Notes under the pieces: model-generated
Database searches by the model: none
Seen by the model: only the letters and a program-made list of their open reading frames with translations
Told to the model about the DNA's origin: nothing
Part shown: positions 6,151 through 15,035 of the stretch, piece by piece
How the letters are laid out: every line of letters begins with the position of its first letter
Numbering within the stretch: the first letter of the stretch is position 1
Program-made: the position numbers and the translations under genes
NCBI RefSeq assembly: GCF_001730685.1
Contig: NZ_MDJR01000005.1
Span: 62,001 to 126,000, forward strand
DNA length: 64,000 nt
Origin: Caloranaerobacter ferrireducens
GTDB taxonomy: Bacteria; Bacillota; Clostridia; Tissierellales; Thermohalobacteraceae
Direction: 5' to 3'

Positions 6151-7485
6151 ATGAAGGAAAGAATTACTAAACTTATAAACGAAAAAAGATATGTTGAAGC
6201 CAAAAAAGAAGTCACAAAACTGAATGTAGTAGATATTGCAGAGCTTTTGGAAGAGCTGGATAAAAGTTCGTATTTAATATTATTTAGAATATTGCCCAAG
6301 GACATGGCGGCTGAGGTTTTTTCATATCTATCATATGAACAACAGCGATATATCATAGATTCGATAACAGACAAGGAGATAAAAAGCATAGTAGATGAGT
6401 TGTTCTTTGACGATATGATAGATATTATAGAAGAAATGCCTTCAAATGTTGTAAAGAAAATATTGAAAAACACAAAAGAGGAAGAAAGAATATTAATCAA
6501 TCAGTTTTTGAATTATCCAGAGAATTCAGCTGGTAGTCTTATGACAATAGAATATGTTGACCTTAAAAAGGAAATGACAGTTAAACAGGCAATAGACCAT
6601 ATAAAAAAGACAGGTGTTGATAAAGAGACTATATATACTTGTTATGTTACAGATAAAAATAGAAAACTTGAAGGCTTAGTATCTTTGAGAAAATTGGTTA
6701 TAAGTGACGATGATAAAACAGTTGGCGAAATAATGGAGAAAGATATAATATATGTAAATACTCATGATGACCAAGAAGAGATAGCTTATTTATTTAAAAA
6801 ATATGACTTAATGGCAATTCCTGTTGTTGATAAAGAAAGTAGGTTAACAGGTATTATTACAATTGATGATATAGTTGATGTTATTGAGCAGGAAAACACA
6901 GAGGACTTCCAAAAAATGGCGGCTATGTCTCCATCAGAAGAAGAGTATCTTGAAACTAGTGTTTTAACACTAGCAAAACATAGAATTACATGGCTTTTAA
7001 TTCTTATGATATCTGCTACATTTACAGGCAGTATTATTAGGAAATTTGAAGAAGTGTTGCAGTCTGTTGTTATATTAGCTGCATTTATCCCTATGCTTAT
7101 GGATACAGGAGGAAATGCTGGAGCTCAAACTTCTACATTGATAATAAGGGGTATGGCTTTAGGTGAGATAGAAATAAAAGATATTTTGAAAGTTATGTGG
7201 AAAGAATTAAGAGTTAGTGCAGTAGTAGGAGTTATTTTGTCTTTAGTGAATTTTGTGAGGATTTATTATCTAGAGAAGGTTAGCTTTGAAGTTGCAATAA
7301 CTGTATGCTCGACTTTGTTTTTTACTATCGTTTTAGCTAAGATAGTAGGAGCTATGCTTCCAATAGGAGCAAGAAAACTAAAATTAGACCCAGCAATTAT
7401 GGCTAGCCCTTTGATAACTACAATTGTAGATGCAGTTGCATTAATACTATATTTTTCAATGGCTTCATGGATACTAGGGCTATAA
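6151..7485 (+). CDS. mgtE: magnesium transporter MgtE
   Basis: 444 residues, normal MgtE length. The N-terminal helical MgtE_N domain (about 1-120) is followed by two CBS domains (about 130-250) and a C-terminal domain of five membrane helices. The pore segment contains PMLMDTGGNAGAQTST. CBS and N domains sense Mg2+ and gate the channel. An M-box riboswitch precedes the gene, so expression and activity are both tied to Mg2+. Between them lie a dispersed repeat, a leader ORF and an RBS hairpin. Start ATG 6151 has an AAAGGAGGG ribosome site. Confidence 0.97.
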   Translation: MKERITKLINEKRYVEAKKEVTKLNVVDIAELLEELDKSSYLILFRILPKDMAAEVFSYLSYEQQRYIIDSITDKEIKSIVDELFFDDMIDIIEEMPSNVVKKILKNTKEEERILINQFLNYPENSAGSLMTIEYVDLKKEMTVKQAIDHIKKTGVDKETIYTCYVTDKNRKLEGLVSLRKLVISDDDKTVGEIMEKDIIYVNTHDDQEEIAYLFKKYDLMAIPVVDKESRLTGIITIDDIVDVIEQENTEDFQKMAAMSPSEEEYLETSVLTLAKHRITWLLILMISATFTGSIIRKFEEVLQSVVILAAFIPMLMDTGGNAGAQTSTLIIRGMALGEIEIKDILKVMWKELRVSAVVGVILSLVNFVRIYYLEKVSFEVAITVCSTLFFTIVLAKIVGAMLPIGARKLKLDPAIMASPLITTIVDAVALILYFSMASWILGL

Positions 7486-7506
7486 AAGGGGGTATTCCCC
7501 CTTTTT
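7484..7506 (+). terminator. mgtE terminator
   Basis: AAAAGGGGG/CCCCCTTTT hairpin with a TATT loop, overlapping the mgtE stop codon, then more T. Confidence 0.9.
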
Positions 7507-7598
7507 GTATTTATAAACCCTGATTTTTTCTTTACCTTGACATAAAAAAGGTACTAATATAAAATTTGGTTTAAGTAAATTTATTAGAGGTGATGAAA

Positions 7599-9050
7599 TT
7601 GGTTTTAGATCAAAATAAAACACCGTTATTTGATGCGTTAAAGGAATATCATAAAAGAAATGTTATCCCTTTTGATGTTCCAGGTCATAAACATGGCAAA
7701 GGGTTAAGAGAATTTGGTGACTTTGTTGGTAATAAAGTCTTAGAGATAGATGTTAATTCAATGAAGCCCCTTGATAATATTAGTAATCCTATTGGTGTAA
7801 TAAAAGAGGCTGAAGAATTAGCAGCTGAAGCATATTGGGCCGACCATGCATTTTTTCTTGTTAATGGCACTACATCAGGAGTACAAGCAATGATTATGAG
7901 TGTTTGTATGCCTGGTGACAAAATTATATTACCAAGGAATGCACATAAGTCAGCTATAAATGGTCTTATATTAAGTGGAGCACAACCTATATATATACAA
8001 CCCGAAATAAATAATAAACTTGGTATTGCTATGGGAGTATCTTTAGAAAGTGTAGAAAAGGCTATAGCTAAACACCCAGATGCTAAGGCTATATTTTTAA
8101 TAAATCCAACATATTATGGAGCCACATCAGATATCAAAAAGATAGTAAGATTAGCACATAAGCATGGGATGGCAGTTTTAGTTGATGAAGCACATGGTGC
8201 GCATTTTAAATTTCATCCAGAATTACCGTATGATGCAATGGAGTTAGGAGCAGACATGTGTGCTGTTAGCATTCATAAAACTGGAGGTTCATTAACTCAA
8301 AGTTCACTTTTATTGTTGAAAGAAGGATTAATTGAAAAGAAAATGGTTAGAACTGTACTAAATCTTACGCAGACAACTAGTGCATCGTATTTATTAATGT
8401 CGAGTATAGATGTAGCAAGGAAAATGCTAGCAGTACATGGTGAAGAAGTATTTACTAGAGTATTAAAGCTTTGCAGAGATGCAAGAAATGAAATAAATAA
8501 TATAGATGGATTGTACGCTTTTGGTAAGGAGTTAGTAGGAACACCGGGAGTTTATGATTTTGATGAATCAAAGCTGGGTATAAATGTTACAGGACTTGGT
8601 ATTACAGGATTCGAGGCTTATGATATATTGAGAGATGAATATAATATACAGGTTGAATTAGGAGATGTTTTTAACATATTAGCTATAGTAAGTGTTGGAG
8701 ATACTGAAGAGTCTGTAAATGCATTAGTTGAAGCACTTAAAAGTATGAGTGTAAAATATAAAGGAGATAAAAAAAGATTTGAAAATGTTATGTTAGAAAA
8801 TCCTGAAGTTATAGTTTCGCCAAGAGATGCATTTTATAGCAATAAGAAAGTTGTTAAATTGGAAGACGCTGTAGGTGAAATAAGTGGTGAGTCAATTATG
8901 GTTTATCCTCCAGGAATTCCTATTGTAACTCCTGGTGAAAGAATTAGTAAAGAGATAATTGAGTATGTAAAATTATTAAAAAGTCAGCATAGTTTACTGC
9001 AAGGTACAGAGGATCCTTATGTAGAATATATTAAGGTGTTGGGAATGTAG
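7599..9050 (+). CDS. speA: arginine decarboxylase (Orn/Lys/Arg decarboxylase family, fold-type I PLP)
   Basis: 483 residues from TTG 7599, which has GAGGTG six bases upstream; GTG 7590 and ATG 7593 overlap that ribosome site. It is a Bacillus SpeA/YaaO-type enzyme. Motifs: DVPGHKHGKG, the substrate/cofactor motif VNGTTSGVQAMI, VDEAHGAHF (PLP-binding Asp) and SIHKTGGSLTQSS containing the Schiff-base Lys. The C-terminal domain carries MVYPPGIPIVTPGE. Lysine or ornithine as substrate cannot be excluded by sequence alone. Arginine is favoured because agmatinase, spermidine synthase and AdoMet decarboxylase lie at 19-21 kb. A TTGACA/TATAAA promoter (15-nt spacer) lies at 7537-7563. Confidence 0.85.
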   Translation: MVLDQNKTPLFDALKEYHKRNVIPFDVPGHKHGKGLREFGDFVGNKVLEIDVNSMKPLDNISNPIGVIKEAEELAAEAYWADHAFFLVNGTTSGVQAMIMSVCMPGDKIILPRNAHKSAINGLILSGAQPIYIQPEINNKLGIAMGVSLESVEKAIAKHPDAKAIFLINPTYYGATSDIKKIVRLAHKHGMAVLVDEAHGAHFKFHPELPYDAMELGADMCAVSIHKTGGSLTQSSLLLLKEGLIEKKMVRTVLNLTQTTSASYLLMSSIDVARKMLAVHGEEVFTRVLKLCRDARNEINNIDGLYAFGKELVGTPGVYDFDESKLGINVTGLGITGFEAYDILRDEYNIQVELGDVFNILAIVSVGDTEESVNALVEALKSMSVKYKGDKKRFENVMLENPEVIVSPRDAFYSNKKVVKLEDAVGEISGESIMVYPPGIPIVTPGERISKEIIEYVKLLKSQHSLLQGTEDPYVEYIKVLGM

Positions 9051-9052
9051 TT

Positions 9053-9095
9053 AAAAGGCACACATATGTGAGAAATACATATGTGTGCCTTTTCT
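9053..9095 (+). terminator. speA terminator
   Basis: A 16-bp hairpin, AAAAGGCACACATATG with CATATGTGTGCCTTTT, then TTCTTC. Confidence 0.9.
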
Positions 9096-9212
9096 TCTGT
9101 ACTTTTTTGCTAATTCACGATAAAACTTTTCTTTTCATACAATATATTATACCAACCTATATTTTGAGTAGACAAATTATGCGAATCAGTCTGCGTAAAG
9201 GGGTGACTATAA

Positions 9213-10652
9213 TTGATTGATGATAGATTTATATATTTGAAAATATATTCTAGCAATGAGAAGAAAGTTATCATAAAAAAATTAGATGAAATTGTGAAAT
9301 ATGTAGCAGCAGCTCAGCTTCCTAATTCTATTGAAAATATACATCCAGAGTTTGTAAAAGTTCAAGTAATACTAGCTAGAACGAATTTAGCAAGAAAAAT
9401 GAGAATGTTTGGAGGAAAAGGATGCTTAAAATATTCAGATTGTGATATATGTGATGAAGGTCATTGTATTACTATTTTATATGATGATGAACTTAAGAGG
9501 ATATGGAAAGATAGATATAATAAAATAATTAGCATTATTGAAGAGAGTATCAAAGCAACAGAGGGATTAGTAATAACTATGAATAATAGACCTATAATAG
9601 CTGAATTTCATAACACGTGTGGAGGTGCTACTGAAAATTCAGAGAATGTTATAGGAAATAGAGTAATGTATTTAAGAAAAGTGTTATGTGATTATTGTTT
9701 AAATTCTCCCAATTGGGAAGGATATAAGGAAATTTCGATAGAGGAAATTGAAGAGAAACTAAAAGTAAGGTTTCCAAATTTGACACCAACATTAAAAATT
9801 GATATGAAGGGTTTTATAGAGGAAATAGACAGAGATGATGAAGGGAGAATAACAAGTATTAAAATAGGTGGAAAGGTATTTAAAGGTACTGAAGTTAAGG
9901 AAATATTAGGACTTGATTCTACTAGATTTAGTATTGCACCTAAGATACTGGGGGTTAAAACTCGTGGACAGGGGGATGGTTTAGGGCTTTGTCAGTATGG
10001 AGCAAATCAAATGGCTTTAATGGGTTTTAAGTTTGATGATATTATAAATTATTATTTTACAGGGGTTGAAATTAGAAAAATTGAAAAACCATGTATAAAA
10101 AAGCCTTTAAAAGAGAAAATATTAGTAATTGACCCAGGACATGGTGGAGATGATAATATTGGAGCGGAAGGTCCTGGAGGATTAAGAGAAAAGGATGTGG
10201 TTTTAAAAATAAGTAAAAGATTAAAGGAGTTTTTGGAAAATCTAGGAGCGACAGTTTATTTAACTAGAGATGAGGACGAGTATGTATCTTTAAATAAAAG
10301 GGCAGAATTAGCTAATAAAATCAGGCCCAATTTTTTTATAAGCATTCATCTTAATTCTTTTTCTAATTCATTAATTCGAGGGTGTGAAATGTATTACTAT
10401 AAAGGCGATAGGGAAAGTCTAGGGTTGGCGAAATGTATTATGAATAGTATGGTAAAAAACCTTGATGTAATAAACAGAGGTATAAAAGTAGCTGCCTTTT
10501 TTCTTCTAAGAGAGGTAGGTACAAGTTCGCTTCATATAGATATTGATTATGTAACTAATCCTGAGGTTGAAAAATTACTCAAAAATAATGAATATATCGA
10601 CAAAATAGCAGAATCTATTACTCAAGGTATAGTCGAATATTATAAGTTTTAG
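9213..10652 (+). CDS. SpoIID-like / N-acetylmuramoyl-L-alanine amidase fusion, catalytic residues altered
   Basis: 479 residues from TTG 9213 (AAAGGGGTG upstream). Residues 1-290 resemble the SpoIID/LytB lytic transglycosylase: AARxN-like helix VQVILARTNLARKM, HNTCGGATENS, paired Cys in CDYC, and GDGLGLCQYGANQMA. Residues 300-479 are an Amidase_3 (CwlD type): VIDPGHGG, GGLREKD, ISIHLNS, NRGIKVA. Two odd points. The SpoIID catalytic Glu of the GEMP motif is replaced (YVAAAQLP, Gln35), and the amidase C-terminal Glu of VE-GF-TN is Asp (IDIDYVTN). There is no signal peptide or membrane anchor. In other bacteria the domains are separate secreted enzymes that act on septal or spore peptidoglycan. 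This fusion could be a binding protein or a weak enzyme. Confidence 0.8.
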   Translation: MIDDRFIYLKIYSSNEKKVIIKKLDEIVKYVAAAQLPNSIENIHPEFVKVQVILARTNLARKMRMFGGKGCLKYSDCDICDEGHCITILYDDELKRIWKDRYNKIISIIEESIKATEGLVITMNNRPIIAEFHNTCGGATENSENVIGNRVMYLRKVLCDYCLNSPNWEGYKEISIEEIEEKLKVRFPNLTPTLKIDMKGFIEEIDRDDEGRITSIKIGGKVFKGTEVKEILGLDSTRFSIAPKILGVKTRGQGDGLGLCQYGANQMALMGFKFDDIINYYFTGVEIRKIEKPCIKKPLKEKILVIDPGHGGDDNIGAEGPGGLREKDVVLKISKRLKEFLENLGATVYLTRDEDEYVSLNKRAELANKIRPNFFISIHLNSFSNSLIRGCEMYYYKGDRESLGLAKCIMNSMVKNLDVINRGIKVAAFFLLREVGTSSLHIDIDYVTNPEVEKLLKNNEYIDKIAESITQGIVEYYKF

Positions 10653-10696
10653 AAGATATGAGGAGTATTACTGCGTTAATTGGCTGAATTTAGAGT

Positions 10697-10761
10697 TTGA
10701 CAAACTTGACTAAAACTAGTATAATTAATTATTTGACTTTTTTGCAATAATGTGATAATAT
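10697..10761 (+). promoter_or_regulatory. tandem sigma-A promoters of veg
   Basis: Consensus TTGACA (10697-10702), 17 nt, TATAAT (10720-10725), followed by TTGACT (10733-10738), 17 nt, TAATAT (10756-10761). The first is a perfect-consensus promoter; veg genes are known for very strong promoters. Confidence 0.8.
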
Positions 10762-10792
10762 TTATACGTATATTTTGAAAGAAGGTGATTGC

Positions 10793-11059
10793 TTGGTGAA
10801 AAAAAATTCCCTTGATAAGATCAGGGAGAATGTTAAGTCTTATGTTGGAGAAAAAGTAAGGCTAAAGGCTAACAAGGGCAGAAAGAAGACGACTATAAGA
10901 GAGGGCGTATTAGAGAGTGTTTATCCAAGCATATTCGTAGTAAAAATTGATGGAGGATATAATACAGTAAGACGAGTATCATATAGCTATTCAGATATAC
11001 TTACAGAAACAGTTGAAGTAATAGTATGTAGAGATGAAAAGAAAATACAAATTAGTTAA
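10793..11059 (+). CDS. veg: Veg protein
   Basis: 88 residues from TTG 10793 (AGAAGGTGAT upstream; GTG 10796 is possible). Begins VKKNSLDKIRENV and contains GEKVRLKANKGRKKTTIREG and RVSYSYSDILTETV, the hallmarks of the Veg family. It is small, basic and cytoplasmic. In Bacillus subtilis Veg is reported to stimulate biofilm gene expression. It is interesting that a TasA/SipW-like fibre locus lies 1.6 kb downstream, but a link here is inference. Confidence 0.93.
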   Translation: MVKKNSLDKIRENVKSYVGEKVRLKANKGRKKTTIREGVLESVYPSIFVVKIDGGYNTVRRVSYSYSDILTETVEVIVCRDEKKIQIS

Positions 11060-11065
11060 ATTAGT

Positions 11066-11096
11066 AAACCGCCATATTCTGGCGGATTTACTTTTT
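11066..11096 (+). terminator. veg terminator
   Basis: CCGCCA/TGGCGG stem (11069-11085) followed by ATTTACTTTTT. Confidence 0.8.
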
Positions 11097-11183
11097 GATG
11101 GGTGTGTAGCTTTAAAGTCAATAATTTAGTATAATTTATTAAAGAACTTCTATACTTGAATACATAATAAAGGGGAGGATTTA

Positions 11184-11987
11184 ATGAGGAAAAATTTAGC
11201 AATTATATTTATTTTATTAATTTTTATAGTGACTGGTTGTAAAGAAAATGTATTAGAGCAATCAAGTATAATAGAAACTACTAAAGCAGATGAAATTGAA
11301 GATCAAAAAGCTATTGAGATAGATAAAGAGCAAAATGAAGAAAAAGAAGTTGTAAAAGAAGAACCTGAAGTATTCGTTGGACAAGCCTTAGATACCATAG
11401 ATAAGGATGGTTTTATTGAAGTATACGAAGAAAAAAATAAAAAAAGTAATATTATATATAAATTTAAAGATTATGAAGAAGTCAAGCTATTAGAGACTTT
11501 ACCTTATGGATGGTTTAAAGTAATGCTAGAAGATGGAAGAGAGGGTTATGTAGATTCAAGATATATAAGAACTAAAGAAATTCCTCCTCATGAGTTTAAT
11601 GAGAAAATAGAGGGTTATGTTTTAGTTTTTAATACCGATGAGCAAATTTTAAGAATTTATAAAGATGGAGAATTGATAAAAGAATCTTTAGCATCTAGTG
11701 GTACATGGGACCATTTTACACCAAAAGGTATATTTGAAATAGAAGAGGGTAGAAGAGGAAAATGGTTTTACACTCCTAGGTTTAAACAGGGGGGTAAATA
11801 CTGGGTTGGTTTTAAAGGAACATATTTATTCCATTCTGTTCCTTTTACCGAAGATGGTAAAATAATAGAAGAAGAGAAAGAAAAATTAGGTACACCGGCA
11901 AGCCATGGATGTATAAGACTTCCTGTTGATGTAGCTAAATATATTTATGAAAACATCCCTGCAGGGTCTTTAGTGTTGATATATTAA
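11184..11987 (+). CDS. L,D-transpeptidase lipoprotein with SH3 domain
   Basis: 267 residues. A lipoprotein signal peptide ends in the lipobox VTGC (Cys19). An acidic Lys/Glu-rich linker (20-60) is followed by a bacterial SH3-like domain (about 65-125) and a YkuD L,D-transpeptidase domain (about 140-267). The domain has FHSVPF and the active site SHGCIRLP. It would cross-link or modify peptidoglycan on the outer membrane face, attached by lipid. Single-gene unit with AGGGGAGG ribosome site. Confidence 0.92.
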   Translation: MRKNLAIIFILLIFIVTGCKENVLEQSSIIETTKADEIEDQKAIEIDKEQNEEKEVVKEEPEVFVGQALDTIDKDGFIEVYEEKNKKSNIIYKFKDYEEVKLLETLPYGWFKVMLEDGREGYVDSRYIRTKEIPPHEFNEKIEGYVLVFNTDEQILRIYKDGELIKESLASSGTWDHFTPKGIFEIEEGRRGKWFYTPRFKQGGKYWVGFKGTYLFHSVPFTEDGKIIEEEKEKLGTPASHGCIRLPVDVAKYIYENIPAGSLVLIY

Positions 11988-11990
11988 ATT

Positions 11991-12022
11991 GGGTACTTGA
12001 TGCTGGATACTAGGTACTGAGG
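11991..12022 (+). repeat. heptamer array (GGTACTA type)
   Basis: Four degenerate 7-bp units (GGTACTT, GATGCTG, GATACTA, GGTACTG) start right after the transpeptidase stop. The following 90 bp to the terminator at 12109 hold nothing I recognise. Confidence 0.7.
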
Positions 12023-12108
12023 ATTATGGTAACTGGAAGTGATGGACTTGCTTCGGATTGTTTTTAGTATTTTTTAAGCTTATTATAATGTTATATTGTA
12101 AACTGTTT

Positions 12109-12138
12109 AACTCCGGGTATGAAGCTCGGAGTTTTTTT
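12109..12138 (+). terminator. terminator
   Basis: AACTCCG/CGGAGTT stem with an 11-nt loop and a T-run, just before repeat copy 4. Confidence 0.8.
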
Positions 12139-12252
12139 AATCCATAGGGAATTATATTCCTTGTTAAGCTATGGGTAATTTTGAATATAATTTCAGCAAT
12201 GGATATAGGCAAAATCTTCCTTGATTTATTTAAATCGAAGATTTTGTTCTTG
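12139..12252 (+). repeat. 110-bp two-hairpin dispersed repeat, copy 4
   Basis: Good copy of the family seen at 1338: GGGAATTATAT pairs with ATATAATTTC, and CAAAATCTTCC pairs with GAAGATTTTG. Confidence 0.85.
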
Positions 12253-12290
12253 TTTGAAAAATATAAGTTAAAAAAATAAATATACTTATT

Positions 12291-12333
12291 GCACCTAGTA
12301 TCAAGTACCTAGTATCAAGTACCTAATATCTAA
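12291..12333 (+). repeat. heptamer array (GTACCTA/GTATCAA type)
   Basis: Six 7-bp units alternating GTACCTA and GTATCAA, in the leader of the sipW-like gene. Confidence 0.8.
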
Positions 12334-12429
12334 TTATTTATGCATAACAAAAAAGCTTGTACATATAATGTAATGTAATGCATAAGAACAAACTTTTTCA
12401 AGAACTTCTAAGAAGAAAGAGGGGGTTTT

Positions 12430-12960
12430 GTGAAAGAGAAAGTTTTAAGGTGGATGGGGAATATAATAATTTTTCTTTTAATAGCATCTATATTATCGCT
12501 ATTCTATACCCGAATAAAACACAAAAATGATAAAAACTATGTACCTTCAGTTTTTGGGATAAAGTTTATGACTGTTCTATCTGGAAGTATGCAGCCTAAT
12601 ATTGAAGTTGGGGATTTAGTTGTTATAAAGCCTATAGTACCTAAAAACATAAAAAAAGGAGATGTTATTACATACAGATTAACTGATAATATATTTATTA
12701 CACATAGAGTTATAGATATCATACATGATAACGATGAGTACTTATTTATAACAAAAGGTGATGCTAATAACATTGAAGACGATGAAAAAATCAATTCTAG
12801 TCAACTGGTAGGTAAAGTATTTTTAGTTATTCCTAATGGAAGATATATATTTTATTTTTTGAAAAAGCCAATAGTTTTTACTTTTTTAATATTAATATTA
12901 TTGATCATATTTTTAGGAGGTGAAATGAAAATATTTTATCTTAAGAAAGGGGGAGATTAA
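12430..12960 (+). CDS. sipW: SipW-type (ER-like) signal peptidase I
   Basis: 176 residues from GTG 12430 (AGAGGGGG upstream). N-terminal and C-terminal membrane segments flank a catalytic domain. The nucleophile motif is VLSGSMQPNIEVGD, and FITHRV carries the His that replaces the usual Lys, so this is the archaeal/ER class like SipW. In Bacillus SipW processes TasA and TapA. Two or three bases separate it from the TasA-like gene downstream, so the pair is an operon. Likely job: cleaving the signal peptides of the adjacent TasA-like proteins. Confidence 0.9.
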   Translation: MKEKVLRWMGNIIIFLLIASILSLFYTRIKHKNDKNYVPSVFGIKFMTVLSGSMQPNIEVGDLVVIKPIVPKNIKKGDVITYRLTDNIFITHRVIDIIHDNDEYLFITKGDANNIEDDEKINSSQLVGKVFLVIPNGRYIFYFLKKPIVFTFLILILLIIFLGGEMKIFYLKKGGD

Positions 12961-12962
12961 CA

Positions 12963-13502
12963 TTGAAAAAAAGATTGGTTTTAATAATGATATTAATAGG
13001 TTTATTAGCTTTTGGAATAGGAATGGGAACATATGCATGGTTTACAAGTAGTGTTACAAGTACAAATAATGTATTTAAAACTGGTACATTAAAAATAAAA
13101 AATCCTGGTAATGGGGTATTTGCTTCAGGTATATTAAATGTAAATAACATCTATCCAGGATGGATTGGACAAAAAGATATTACAATAACAAATGCTGGAA
13201 CATTAGATTTTAAATTTAAATTATACAATATAACTTTAAAATCTCCAGATAATTCTTCAGATAACATATTATATAGTGGGGAATATGGTCTTAGAGTCAG
13301 TTTTGATAACAAAACTTGGTATAAAGTTAATGAAATAAAAAATTATGAATTCGGAGAGATAACTACTGATCAAGGCACGAAAACTATTACTGTTTACTAT
13401 AAATTGCCTAAAGCAGCAGGAAATGATTATCAAGGCAAATCTGTTACTTTAGAATTCAATTTCGTAGCTACACAAACAGAAAATAAAGGCTGGTCAGAAT
13501 AA
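12963..13502 (+). CDS. tasA: TasA/camelysin-family fibre protein
   Basis: 179 residues. The signal peptide is followed by TYAWFTSSVTSTNN, the usual region after SipW cleavage in the TasA/CalY family. The body holds FKTGTLKI, YPGWIGQKDITITNAGTLDFKFKLY and the end motif DYQGKSVTLEFNFVATQ. These match TasA/camelysin proteins that build extracellular amyloid-like fibres. It lies directly after sipW. The start is TTG 12963 or a close one, behind AAGGGGG. Secreted structural protein; protease activity is doubtful for this family. Confidence 0.85.
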   Translation: MKKRLVLIMILIGLLAFGIGMGTYAWFTSSVTSTNNVFKTGTLKIKNPGNGVFASGILNVNNIYPGWIGQKDITITNAGTLDFKFKLYNITLKSPDNSSDNILYSGEYGLRVSFDNKTWYKVNEIKNYEFGEITTDQGTKTITVYYKLPKAAGNDYQGKSVTLEFNFVATQTENKGWSE

Positions 13503-13589
13503 TATAGGCTTATTAGCGTTTTATCATTAGTAGTAGCGGAGAATTAATTCTCCGCTACTACTAATCTACTGATTCAATTTTACATTTTT

Positions 13590-13657
13590 AATCTAGTATC
13601 TAGTACCAAGTACCCAGTACCTAATCTAGTACCCAGTACCAAGTACCTAGTACCTAC
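13590..13657 (+). repeat. heptamer array (TACCTAG/TACCCAG/TACCAAG type)
   Basis: About nine degenerate units with one phase shift, filling the gap between the tasA-like and SLH genes. A hairpin-like dyad, AGTAGTAGCGGAGAATT with AATTCTCCGCTACTACT, lies just upstream at 13529-13563. Confidence 0.85.
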
Positions 13658-13692
13658 AAAACATATAAGGTGGTGAAAAAAATAACTTAATA

Positions 13693-14976
13693 ATGAAAAT
13701 ATCAATTAAAAATATAATATGTAAGTTTTTGATATTAATGATTATAATAGGCTCGATATTGTTTATAAATCAAAGTATTGCTTATGGAGAGAATATCCCT
13801 GATGTTATATTATACATACATGGAGAAAAGTCTATTGGAGGACCGATATTTCATCAAAAGGGAAACTTGACTGATGGATATTTAGCTCCTGGAGTTACTG
13901 TATCAGGGACTTTAAGAATTTATAATAATTACTCAGAAAGAATAAATGTAAAAAATTTAGCTTTGACAATAGAACTAGAGAAATTACAAGGGGATAATTA
14001 CTATCAAGTTAAAGATGAAAATTTATACGAAGTGTTTGCAAAGAATATGAAGTTAACTATTAAAAGAGGAAAAATGCTGATATTTACTAAAACTATATAT
14101 AATAAAAGCTTTTATGAAATGATGTATAAGAAAAATAATGAAGATTACAAGGGATATGATTTATCCGTATTAGATTGCTTTAATATAAATAAAAATGATT
14201 ATATAGACCTAGAATACATAGTACATATGGATGAAAATGCAGGAAATGAATTACAGGGCATTAAAGCAACTGTAAATTTCCTTATAAATGTGAACGAAAA
14301 CCCTGTTTATCAAGGAGGTTCTGGGTATACTCCACCAAGCAGTGGAGAAGGATCAGGAGATAATTCGGAAAAAGAAGTTGATGAGGAAATACAGTTAGAA
14401 GATGAAAGTGAGAAAAAACAAGAAGTTAATGAGGAATTTATCGATATTAAAGGGCATTGGGCAAAGGATTGTATCCAAGCACTTATAGAGCATAATATAG
14501 TAAATGGCTATCCTGATAAAACGATAAGACCTGACAATTTCATAACAAGAGCTGAAGCTGCTGTTCTTATTTGTAGAGCTTTAAACTTAGAAGAAAAAAA
14601 TAAACTTTTTACTGGTTATATAGATTCTATACCTAAATGGGCTAGAGGTTATGTAATAGCATCGACAGAAAAAGGCATATTTAAAGGATATCCTGGTAGA
14701 CTTTTTAAAGCCGGTAAGGAAATTACTAGACAAGAGGCGATAGCTGTATTAATGAGAGGTTTTGATAAAAAACTAGGAGAAGAAATACAGATTAAGTTTA
14801 AGGACAAAGGTGATATTCAAGACTGGGCTTTAGTATATGTAAAAATGGGAGTTTACTACAAAATAATAAATGGGTATCCAGATAATACCTTTAGACCAAA
14901 CAATAATATTACAAGAGCTGAGGTATTTACTATGATATGCAAGTTATTAAAATACCATAATGAACATGCCAATTAA
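13693..14976 (+). CDS. SLH-anchored TasA-like surface protein
   Basis: 427 residues. A signal peptide is followed by a domain of about 190 residues (GYLAPGVTVSGTLRIYNN at its start, AGNELQGIKATVNFLINV at its end) that has the layout of TasA/camelysin proteins. Next come a Gly/Ser and acidic linker (about 205-245) and three SLH domains (about 250-427; IKGHWAKDCIQALIEHNIVNG, IPKWARGYVIASTEKG, IQDWALVYVKMGVY). SLH domains bind pyruvylated secondary wall polymers, so this protein is likely to tether the fibre to the wall. Domain assignment of the N-terminal part is by pattern and less sure. Confidence 0.75.
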   Translation: MKISIKNIICKFLILMIIIGSILFINQSIAYGENIPDVILYIHGEKSIGGPIFHQKGNLTDGYLAPGVTVSGTLRIYNNYSERINVKNLALTIELEKLQGDNYYQVKDENLYEVFAKNMKLTIKRGKMLIFTKTIYNKSFYEMMYKKNNEDYKGYDLSVLDCFNINKNDYIDLEYIVHMDENAGNELQGIKATVNFLINVNENPVYQGGSGYTPPSSGEGSGDNSEKEVDEEIQLEDESEKKQEVNEEFIDIKGHWAKDCIQALIEHNIVNGYPDKTIRPDNFITRAEAAVLICRALNLEEKNKLFTGYIDSIPKWARGYVIASTEKGIFKGYPGRLFKAGKEITRQEAIAVLMRGFDKKLGEEIQIKFKDKGDIQDWALVYVKMGVYYKIINGYPDNTFRPNNNITRAEVFTMICKLLKYHNEHAN

Positions 14977-15035
14977 GTATAGAGAGATGATAGATTTTAA
15001 TAACAAGCTAAATATGAGGTGAGAGTAAAGTAAGA

